Below, piece by piece: positions 25,891 to 35,062 of a DNA stretch of 64,000 nt (positions are counted from its first letter, which is position 1; each line of letters begins with the position of its first letter). Under the pieces are notes generated by a model that had not been told where the DNA came from, did not search any database, and worked only from the letters and a program-made list of their open reading frames with translations. The DNA lies in the NCBI GenBank assembly GCA_964020085.1, contig OZ026608.1, forward strand, positions 19,836,123-19,900,122, read 5' to 3'. The translations under genes and the position numbers were made by a program. Source of the DNA: Micromussa lordhowensis. Its lineage: Eukaryota; Cnidaria; Anthozoa; Scleractinia; Lobophylliidae.

Positions 25891-26723
25891 GGACCGTTCA
25901 TTTTTTATGAGATAGGGGGGGCTGGTGGGATTGAGGGGGGGGCCATGAAAAAAAAACTGGTCTTAAAGGGGGGGCCATCCAAAAAAATATCGTCTGTAAG
26001 GGGGGGTCACTCAAAAAATTACCCTAAAATATTGTTAGAAAAGCATCTATGATGATGCAAAATTTTCTACCAAAATGCCCTAAAATTGCATTTCTGAGGT
26101 TCTAAAAATCTAAAATTTCCCGGGTGAGCATGCCCCCTGGACCCCCCTAGTTTGTAATGGATGGAACAATATCAATTCAAAACTACTTGAGAATGTTCAC
26201 TCCCAACAACAAACAGTACCTTGTTTATCAAAGGTAAAGACAGATTACCATGGCCAGTGCACATGTAAATATTTAAAAATTATTCAACTATTTTCAATTT
26301 AAACTGCAGTAAATCTACAAATGTTGCCAGAATGGCGTAAAATAGCGTTTCTGAAGTTCTGAAATTCTAAATTTTCTCGGGGGAGAATGCCCCCGAACCC
26401 CCCTAGTTAGGGCACTTGTTGGGTTAAAAATAGTCAGATTACACAAAGGACATATCCCATAGGCGAAAACGGTGATTCAGAAAGAACTTTTTGAAACTGC
26501 AGCTTTTGTGTTTAACTTATGAGGTAGAGTTTACTTGATCATTCTTTTTGCTTTGCTTTTGACTTCTTTTTTTTTTTTGGGGGGGGGGTCATCAAAAAAA
26601 TGTAGGTTTATAAGGGGGGGCCAGGGAAAAAATACCCTGTTAAGAGGGGGGGCCATCATATGCTACAGAGACTATCTACCAAATCCCACCAGCCCCCCCT
26701 ACCCCATAAAAAATGAACGGTCC
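25891..26723. mobile_element. 833-bp terminal-inverted-repeat element with a 5-bp target duplication
   Basis: The ends ggaccgttcattttttatg and cataaaaaatgaacggtcc are flanked by CTTAG on both sides (25886-25890 and 26724-26728). The interior is bounded by tracts of seven to nine G or C and has no long frame. Copy A at 18538-18545 reads straight through (gacgtaggttg), which gives the empty site. Confidence 0.92.
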
Positions 26724-26999
26724 CTTAGGTTGAATTTTCATCGACAACCGTCGTGACAAAGCAAAAGATTTTATTAAAAATATTGAAGATATTTCCCAAA
26801 GAAGTGAAAAAGAAGTAAAAACAAACTGAGAAAAAATGTAATCATTAATAGTTTTGTGGCGTCATAATATGCACGCGCTTAAATTTCATCATTATTAAAG
26901 TTCAATTATGACGCAACTATGAATTACTTAGTTTGACGAAAAATTCGTTTTTCGACGCTTCGCCGCAGTATCTTTGTCTGCGAGTTTTTCGACTGTTCG

Positions 27000-27067
27000 A
27001 CAGAACTGATTAAGAGAAAAAAATTGCTAAACTGAGCATTTGGAAAAGTTGAATTACGAAGAGAGAG
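27000..27067 (+). other. Probable 5' UTR exon of the coiled-coil gene
   Basis: The stretch ends in a strong donor (gagagag|gtaagaaatcg) matched in copy A at 18887-18888. The start is not known, so the left limit is nominal. The same donor-plus-intron text (gtaagaaatcgaga.gaaaactatta.aatt) follows coding exon 2 at 28951, suggesting an older exon duplication. Confidence 0.4.
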
Positions 27068-27690
27068 GTAAGAAATCGAGAAGAAAACTATTACAATTAT
27101 GCTTACGGGTTAAAAAAATGACTTCCCGAGCGCAGGCCATCGAAGTTAAAACGACTGATTCACCACTTAACACCGAGCAAACGAAGCAGGCTCTAAACAC
27201 GCACCTTTACTCTTTCTGTCGATCTTTTAAAGAACATTTGCAACAACAAAAACCAAAGTTTCATATTTATATTCCAAATATAATTGTTTGTAAACAATAA
27301 TTTTATATTTGATTACAAGACAATTTGTCACTGAAGGTTAATCATAATAATTTAGCCTTTGCCCGGTGATTTCAATTTTGTTTTACTAAGCGCCATTCAG
27401 TAACAAGCCACAGCGCTCAAACTTTTGTGACTTTTCCTCAAAATTAGTAGGACACATTGTGATGTCCAAATGTTTGGTCATGTGCCTTGACGTTTCTGTG
27501 GCAACCAGGTTTTTCAAGCGTAGTTTACCGCGTAAATTTCTATTTTGGTGCCATTATATTACAAATTCTTTGCAGCTTTTTTCGCATTCATGTATGTTTT
27601 AAAATCAGTTTTGGTTCTTTCGCGAAATCAGTTACGGAAACATCCTGCGTACCCAGGAGCCCATCACTAGGAGCATGCAACTCCCATACT

Positions 27691-28168
27691 AAAGTCGTGT
27701 TCACATTAGGCCTCGATTATGATCGAATTATAATCGAATTAAATATGAAATGGGTTCACATCAACTAATTACAGTCCCTGATTATAATTGGATTACAATT
27801 ACTTCAAACAACCCCCTTGGGGTTGTTTGAAGTAATTACAGTGCGTGATTGAACAAAAAGGCGGACACGTGGTGGTTTGTCTCATCCGTTGTTGCTGTTT
27901 CAGACGGCGTATTTTTCTTCTTCTAGCCTTCGAAGCTTCCTTTGCCTTTCTTCTGGCCTCCAAATCAAGTATTGCGGTGAATAACATGGCAGCTGTTCGA
28001 TAGGGCGCCGTTTTGTTTTCAACGTTAGATTGCGAGGTTGCCCTGCCTAGTTTATTTGAATTTTCGCAGATGTGAATACAACCATAATTGAATAAAATCG
28101 AATGGAGTATGATAGATTGAATCGTAATTCAGTTGAATATAATTAACATTTAGTGTGAACACGGCTTT
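27691..28168. mobile_element. ~478-bp foldback element in intron 1 of the coiled-coil gene
   Basis: The termini aaagtcgtgttcacat / gtgtgaacacggcttt match with one difference. A perfect inner hairpin, gtaattacttcaaacaaccc type, lies at 27791-27840. The interior is rich in attataat / attataatcg. In copy A the flanks are joined (cccatactaagcttatgtc near 19447), so this is an insertion specific to copy B. Confidence 0.85.
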
Positions 28169-28373
28169 AGCTTATGTCACACCATTTTTACAGACTGGTC
28201 TATTTTTAGGCTTCTTTTCTCACGTAATGGGTCTGTTCCGGTCTACACGAGTGCGCATCGATGAGGAAAAAAATTCGTTTTAATACTCCAGTGAAATAAT
28301 GACGTCAGTTAAAAATTAAGTCCGTGCTTGTGATTGGTCACTGAGGTTCCTGTGGGAGTCTGAATTCGCGCTC

Positions 28374-28583
28374 AATAGACCTCTTTAGCTTGGATGGTTT
28401 GTTTTACCATTTCAGGTATTTCAGAACACGTGATATTCTCTTGAGAATTGTTCTTTTATCCGCCTTAAAATTATTCATTCATATACACGGGACACTTTGA
28501 AAATTTGAAAGCAAAAATTCCCAAGAGTATCATCACGTGGTCTGAAGTTGGGCAACAAACCACCCAAGCTAAAGAGGTCTATT
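28374..28583. mobile_element. 210-bp MITE in intron 1 of the coiled-coil gene
   Basis: aatagacctctttagcttgg and atggtttgtt at the left match aacaaaccac and ccaagctaaagaggtctatt at the right. Copy A has the uninterrupted sequence cgcgctctaactaaaacag near 19655. Confidence 0.88.
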
Positions 28584-28660
28584 CCAACTAAAATAGATCG
28601 GTCTTTGAAAGTGCCCAGTTCTAACGTTATCTTTCATACCATTTTTCCAACGCCTATAGG

Positions 28661-31600
28661 ATGTCACACAGTAATATCAGTGCGCTGAGAATGAACGGAA
28701 ATACTTCGTGTGTGCCTGAAAGTGTTCACACTAGACCGCTAATGAGCTGTGATGCCAGACCTCCGGCTATTCCCAGCCTCATGAGCATTCAGACCACACC
28801 ACCAGTGTCCTCCAATGACCTCAAGTCCTTGACAAACAATGGCAACAGAAGGAGTGTGCACGATCCTATCGCAACTACTATACCAAGTCTCATGAGCATC
28901 GAAACGAGACCTCCTTGGGAGACCAGACTACCTCTTAACAACGAAACAAGGTAAGAAATCGAGAGGAAAACTATTAGAATTGTGCCTACGGTTTAAAAAA
29001 ATTTAGTTATAGCAACTAATTCAAACCTTAACACCCAGCAAATGAGGCAGGCTCTCGGCACGCACCTTTAACTCTTTCATTCGATCTTTTAAAGAACATT
29101 TGTAGCAAAAGAAGTCACGAAGTTTCTTACTTATATTGCAAGTATTCATTATTTGAGCAAATAAACTAAGGCGCAATTGCAAGAAACTCTGTAACCAAAG
29201 ATTAACCACCTTTGTAACCGAAGATTAACCATAGCCTGTGTCCCCGATGATTTAATTCAATCCTTTTTACTAACCACGTAGCATTCATTAGCAAGTTAAA
29301 GTCGTCAAACCTTTGTGAGTTTTCCTCAAAAATAATATAATATTCGTATTCCTCGGTAATGGACTGGAACTAGCATGCGACTGAGGCTAATAGCCCATTT
29401 CGCAGATACGGCGGCCATTTTTGAATTTAATGTTTCAAATATCTATTATGGGATACTCTATTATCTATTATGCCCCCCCTGAGCATCCCATAATAGATAT
29501 TTAAAACAATAGAATTCAAAATGGCCGCCATATCTGCGAAATGGGCTATGCGGGAAGTGTTTTCACATGAAAATGACATTTATCTCTTTTTAATAATATT
29601 CCCCCGCATGAGCCTCCATTGCAAGCTAGTTCTAGTCTAATACCGGGAATACGAAATATGTTGTAGTGTGCTTGCCGTTTCCATGGCGACCAAGTTTACC
29701 ACGTGAATTTCTGTTTTAGTGCAAATTAAGATTTTATGACCATTATATTACAAATTCCTTACAGCGTTTCGTATGGGGAAATCCAAAATTCAGATTAAAG
29801 ATGGCGGACAGTTCAAAATGTGTGACGTCATTTTGTTGGTTTGTGACGTTGATAACTAGAAAACGCAAAAATAAGCGGGAAATAGATACCTTATTATCTT
29901 CATGGCATGATATGAAAGATCTCTATGTGACCTCATCATTTCTTCTTACAGCGATATGGCATCGTTTGCACATCTCCAAAGGATTATAGCTGCTCAGAAC
30001 GAGCAAATTAATGTCCTAATTTCAGAACGAAATTGGTTAGAAAAAGAAAACAACATCAAGCGCGTCACCATGATTCGACTCAACGACAAAATTGCGGAGT
30101 ATGAAAGATATCTACAGCACCGGGAGGCGGCTATGGCTTTAGAGCTGGACAAAGTCAGGCAGCACTCTAAGAAAAGGGAGCAGCAAATTCAGAAACAACA
30201 GAGTAAGAAGATGCAAGCGATGATAGCCAGGTATCGACACTGGAAAAGGGCATATTATAGAAAAGAAGAGGAGTTTAACTCCATGAAGGGAGAAGTGGAT
30301 CGTGGACATGCCCTTTGTAGATTCTTTCCCAAGCGCAGCCTTCAGAGAACCTTTGGTCTTTCGAGTGGACATGCTGTAAACATGGTCAGGGTAAATGGTG
30401 GTTACGTCGATTTCACCGCCACGCTAACGCAGCCTGTCGCGAACCTATTGTGGCGCGTCAGAATCCTAACATGCGCAGCAGCGTCAAGGGGAAGAACCAT
30501 GGGAAGGCTCGCTTTACCTGGCCCTGAACTTGATGCTGTCTCCCCCGCAAATCAAAATTGTTTTACGTACTTGGGAGAAACGAGCCGTTGTGGTATCAAC
30601 TCGCTAGGGGCTTCTACTTCAAAGATCTCCTGGTGCGTCGAAACACCATCGCGCAAATCGCCTTTAAATCCAAGTACACAACAGAGAAGGCTAGCCTTTC
30701 CTGCTCCTGCAGTTGTTGTCACCCTCCCATGTCTAGCAGGAAGACAGAGAGTAAGCTTTGTATTGGGAGAAGAGAGTAGATCTGGTGTTCCCTGGCTGGA
30801 GCTATCTACTCTAAAGATCGCCGTGCACAGTAATCTTCCACAGTGCAAAAGACCGTCAAAAGCAAGGAAACGGCAGGGAAGGCTAACTTTACCGGCTCCT
30901 GAAGTCTTTGGTGTCTTCCCCGCACATCCGGCGGAGGAAGTAGATGTAACTGAAGCCACACGTACAGATGATATGGCATTGGGAGACAAAAGATATTCCT
31001 CTGATACTATGTCCGGTTCTGAAACCATTTTCTCAAATTTTGCTTCTAACGATCATGAGCAGCAGCTAAATGAGGCAGAATTTTCTTCTGGAAAGAAGAA
31101 GGTAAGAAATAGCTAGAAATACATTGTGTAAAGTTGGGGAGCAGAAATAAGGCCTGTGTTCTACATGATCTATTTAATACGATAGCAGGTACAAAGTTTT
31201 TGTTAGGCACGTATAACAATACTAAACTGAACATTTCCTTGTAATCAGCACTCGACTATTTGGAAACACATGTACAAGGGAAAGCTTTGAATAATTCGAT
31301 GGGGATTTCGAGTTTTTACGAGTGTTTTTATAACTCGATAGAGACAAGGATGAAATTTTGCGTTTTTTTACAAGAACTCCAATTAAGAAAAGGAAGGGAA
31401 AATCTCGACAAAATCACTACTTTATTTCGATTATCAAAATGACATTTGCCTTCCAAGTGGTTCGTCATCAATTCGTAACAAGTCTTGCTAGATGTCAGCT
31501 TATATCAGCTTTCAGACGGAGCGATTTCTTTCAGATAGGGATGACTATGTTGAAGTCGACACCCTAATACAAATTCTTAAATTGTAGTGCCTAGTATATT

Positions 31601-32247
31601 CATATATACTAGTCGTCTTACCTCTAGTTTTAGTTCCTTGTATTTATCTAAATATGTTAATGTACTTGTATAAACAGTTTTGTAAGTTTTCTTTTTTTGT
31701 GTGTGTATTTATGGTCTACTGACATCACCTTATCTCACCTTTCTATTTTATCTTATGTAAAGTTATTTTACTGTTTCTTTCTGTTTCACAATTTGTAAAT
31801 ACGTATATGGTTGTTTGTAATTAGATCTTGTTTGACTGGCCCGCCTAGATTAGCTTTAGCTATCCGCGGACCAGCCTAAGTTATAATTTGTAATTTACAT
31901 GTTTTAAATAAAGATTGTTGTTGTTGTTGTTGTTGTAATAAGTAAAGTTGTGGTCTGAGTGCATGTTCTGATGTATGTTGGAGCTGACCAATGGGATCGC
32001 AGTCTTGAAAAGACACTGCGCACTCGCATGGATACAATCAAATTTCTTTGCACTCATAATCGATCAAAAATGAAATGAACAAGGAATAACTCAGTTTTAC
32101 TGGAGGGACCACAGTATTAATACTGGCTGTCTATCCTTTTTACAGAAGAGTCGAGCTGCTCGATTCCGAAGATGGCTCCGCAAATTTTGTTGTTGCGCCT
32201 GCCGTGAAGGACGGAAGTCCTCCGACTGGGAGGAGACAACATTCTAA
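28661..32247 (+). CDS. Unrecognised coiled-coil protein with basic, Cys-rich C-terminus (copy B, intact)
   Basis: Not recognised as a known family. Three coding exons join in frame: 28660-28950 (ATG 28661), 29952-31101 and 32146-32247 (TAA). A 5' UTR exon probably ends at 27067 (gagagag|gtaagaaatcg). The product has 513 residues. Exon 2 encodes a Ser/Pro-rich N-terminus with IPSLMSI twice. Exon 3 begins DMASFAHLQRIIAAQNEQI and is helical and charged for about 110 residues, with heptad-like spacing and long K/Q/E runs. Three Pro motifs follow (GRLALPGPE, RRLAFPAPA, GRLTLPAPE). The last exon encodes KSRAARFRRWLRKFCCCACREGRK and ends EETTF. A polybasic segment beside CCCAC could be an S-acylated membrane anchor (inference). 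Matching phases and a conserved frame in copy A's exon 3 argue for a real gene. Confidence 0.7.
29341..29657. mobile_element. Foldback element with a second palindrome nested in it
   Basis: The outer arms are tattcgtattcctcggtaat, then ggactggaactag at left, and ctagttctagtctaatacc, then gggaatacgaaata at right. A second element, tagcccatttcgcagata / tatctgcgaaatgggcta, occupies 29391-29548 inside. The outer family recurs at 35875-36042 without the nested insert. Confidence 0.8.
31250..31475. mobile_element. Foldback element, 'atcgagttatacaaaca' family, copy B locus
   Basis: Related to 15960-16240 and inverted relative to 19788-20005: ttataactcgatagagac, gaagggaaaatctcgac and gattatcaaaatgacattt. 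It marks the exact limit of the block that is inverted in copy A. Confidence 0.7.
31480..31936 (+). mobile_element. Probable LINE 3' end with (GTT)n tail
   Basis: A non-coding stretch ends taaataaagattgttgttgttgttgttgttgt, typical of 3' tails of CR1/L2-like LINEs. It sits in the intron between exons 3 and 4 of the coiled-coil gene. No reverse-transcriptase motif is left, so the class is inferred from the tail alone. Confidence 0.5.
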
Positions 32248-32494
32248 CAGTCTACAAAAAATGTTATCCTATTAATTCAAAACAACTGCTGACCTATACC
32301 ATTCCGTTAACCTAGTACCTAGTCTTTTTTATGACTCTTACACTTTGAGCCACTTTTTTTAAACTATATGCACAATGTGTCTACTGCTTACCAGTTATAT
32401 ATATGTTAAGCATTTAAAATTGTATCTATAGTTAACAACTTAGTAATTGAAAACACATTTAAGAGTTGGTTTCATATGACCTATCTCCCTCTAT

Positions 32495-33370
32495 AATCAT
32501 GGTCTACGACAAGAGGAACTTTCATGGCAAGACTGCCATCACTGGGCTTCTGACGTCAGTATGTGAGTTGATGCGGGAAGTTCAAGCTGGGACGCTGCTT
32601 CCATGGTACCCTTTTCTCTTTTATTTTTCGCTGTTCCCACCACCTTGTAATCCCGTCTTTACTGCGTCCCGCCCTTTGTAGAAACGGTTGGATGCAGTTT
32701 AAGAGGGGTTACCAGATGGCAGGAACTTTGAAGAATGCGTATCGGGAAGTGGGAAACGGGGGGGGGGGGATGTAAGATAGCAGGAACCTGGGAGAAGAAA
32801 GGAAGAGAAAGGTACAGGAGAAAGGGAGGAGGCAGTTTACAGGGTGTAGATAAGATATCATAGAACTGGCGGAAGTAAAGGTTACGATAGTCTGAAGGGT
32901 GGATTGTTGTTTTCAATTCTCGTAAGCTCCCGGCCCCTGGCATTGCCTTTCCCCCTTCCTACCCCCTTCGTACACAGCAATCCTCCCTTCCCCCTGTCAA
33001 AACCCTCACTTCCCCCAGTTCTCCGATCTCTTGTCTACATCCCCGAAACTGCCTCCCCTCTTTCTCCTGTACCTTTCTCTTTTTTCTTCTCCCAGTTTCC
33101 TGCTATCTTGCACCTCCACCCCTTCCCCGCCTCCAGATACCCCATTCTTTCAAGTTTCCGCCATTTGAAAACCGCTCTTAAACTGCACCCAAACGTTTCT
33201 TCAAAAGACGGGGGCAGTTAAGAGGGGATTACCAGGTGACGGGAACTACGAGAATTGAAAGAGATAAGGGTACGATAGAAACAGCGTCCCAGCTTGAACT
33301 GCCCGCCACAATCTCACATTACTGACGTCAGAAGCCCAATGATGGCAGTCTCTTGTCATGACAGATCCCC
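32495..33370. mobile_element. Large foldback element (~875 bases) after the coiled-coil gene
   Basis: The outer arms pair catggtctacgacaagagg...aagactgccatcactgggcttctgacgtc with its diverged complement at about 33230-33360. An inner pair of about 170 bases (aggtacaggagaaagggaggaggcag and its complement) lies at about 32680-32835 and 33045-33215. In copy A (21488-21605) only one outer arm remains, joined directly to the right flank ccgagcataattata. Confidence 0.8.
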
Positions 33371-34205
33371 TTGCCGCCGAGCATAATTATAGAGGAGGAT
33401 AGGTCATAGCAGACCAGCTTTAAACGATGTTTAAATCGCAGAGTTTGTAAATATATACAATTTTAAATGTTCCGACATACTATATCCTGCCAACCAGTAA
33501 ACTGTAAAATGTTATAAATAAATGTATACGGCCATGAGTGGCTTTTATAATTTGTTGAATAAATAACAACAAATTAGAGACTATGATGGTCTCTTGATAA
33601 CAAAATTAAATGAAAAAATGCTGTCTCCTGACTAGGGCAAAAATTTACCCACGCTGTACAATGCCCTGGCCTCCTATAAGTCGTATTGTCATTCAGTGGC
33701 GTAGGAGGTAGACATCAAAGGTTTTCTAGGTAGGGGGAAGAAAGGCGGGGAGCTATATCTTCGGGCCTCTAAGGTAGCCTCGAAGGCCTGCTTAAAACCT
33801 GCTGACCAATGGAGCCCCTGGTGAAGCTGACTGAGCCAATCACCCACCAGTGGATTGAACGATTGCAGAATTGTCCTCTGATGCAGAAGTGCGACCACCC
33901 TTTGCACCACGAGGAGCCTAGAAGATGAAATTGTTCCACGTCTTGACTCGTCCCTTAATAGGCCTAGAAGGAGACTTCTGGAAAATAATTGGGTAGGCCC
34001 CTCCAGTTATCCTTGTCGGAAGTGGTTTCAATAAGAAAAACAGCAGACAGAATAAGATTAAAAGTAATGTAGATGAACGTTTCGTTGCATCTAGTATCAT
34101 TCTTAAGATTGAGGTCGTTTTATGTCAATGTCGACCTCAGTCTTAAAAATGATGCTTGATGAATCGAAACGTCCATTAACATTACTTTTATTTTATCTTG
34201 TCAAA

Positions 34206-34455
34206 TGTTTTTGAAGAAAACGGAGATAGTGTAAGATAGTGTAAGATTACATACTTGATGATGATGGATAAGGCCAAACATATTTGTAAGAGCAATGCTT
34301 AATTCATTCTGCTAATTTCGTATAATATGTTGATATTTTATGTATTATGTGCTGGTCACCGATTTATACCAGTCTATCAACCTTTGTTGATTGACTGACC
34401 GGTTTTCTTTTAACCAGGATAAATAAAGTTATTATTATTATTATTATTATTATTT
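34206..34455 (+). mobile_element. Probable retroelement 3' end with (ATT)n tail
   Basis: A tail ttaaccaggataaataaag runs into (tta)n at about 34430-34455, in the style of a LINE 3' end. It follows the end of copy B. No coding part was seen. Confidence 0.45.
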
Positions 34456-35062
34456 TCCTCTTCTTGACAAAAGGAACTGATTAATGAAAACAACGATAAA
34501 ATGACATAGAAAACGGCACCATTACTTTGTTTAAACAATACTTTATTAGTTACAAAAGCGTCGGCTTTCATTCATTCGTTTCAACCTTCTAGGGTTTTTC
34601 AATAAATTCTCATTTTTTATCACTCCAAGCAGCGTAGCGGAAAAACAATAAATAATAAAAGAATTTGTCTTGAAAAAATGTTATCTATAAATAAGGATTT
34701 TGATTTGGAGAGCAACATCCAAATACTTAAAACTTTGAAAAACATTATAAACTGCTCCTTTTGCAAAACATTAACGGTAAATGGGTGACATTATTTACTC
34801 TTCAATGGAAAATTGTCGCGTAAAATTATTGAAGAAAAATCTAAATTAAGCCGAATTTTTGCGATTTTTATAAATAAAAACTAGTACAAGCTTTGTGACG
34901 CCACTTAACTTATAAACAATATTTACTTTTACAGTGGAAGTCCACATTACAAAATTTACTCTTGTAAAAATGTCATAAAATCTCCCGATGAGATTAACTC
35001 ATTTATAAAAATTCTTATAAAACATCTTTGGAAAAAATTAAAATGACCTATAATTGAAGTGT
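34456..35062. other. 3' flank / probable 3' UTR side of the DMRT gene
   Basis: AT-rich sequence downstream (minus sense) of the DMRT stop. No other feature recognised. Confidence 0.45.

Larger units (their letters stand above)
25788..34205. repeat. Segmental duplication, copy B
   Basis: Tandem partner of 18444-25470. It is longer because of element insertions at 25891-26723, 27691-28168, 28374-28583 and 29341-29657 and a larger foldback at 32495-33370. It keeps the uninverted order of the coiled-coil gene, so it probably represents the ancestral arrangement. Confidence 0.85.

Noticed and set aside
27040..27300. 86-residue open frame across the 5' exon donor
   Set aside because: The first codon is TTG. 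It reads through a good splice donor, and the copy A version has a stop after TKQALNTHL.
30552..31028. 158-residue open frame on the minus strand opposite the coiled-coil gene
   Set aside because: It mirrors the repeated Pro motifs of the plus strand and has no splice support. The plus-strand frame is the one joined by matching splice phases.
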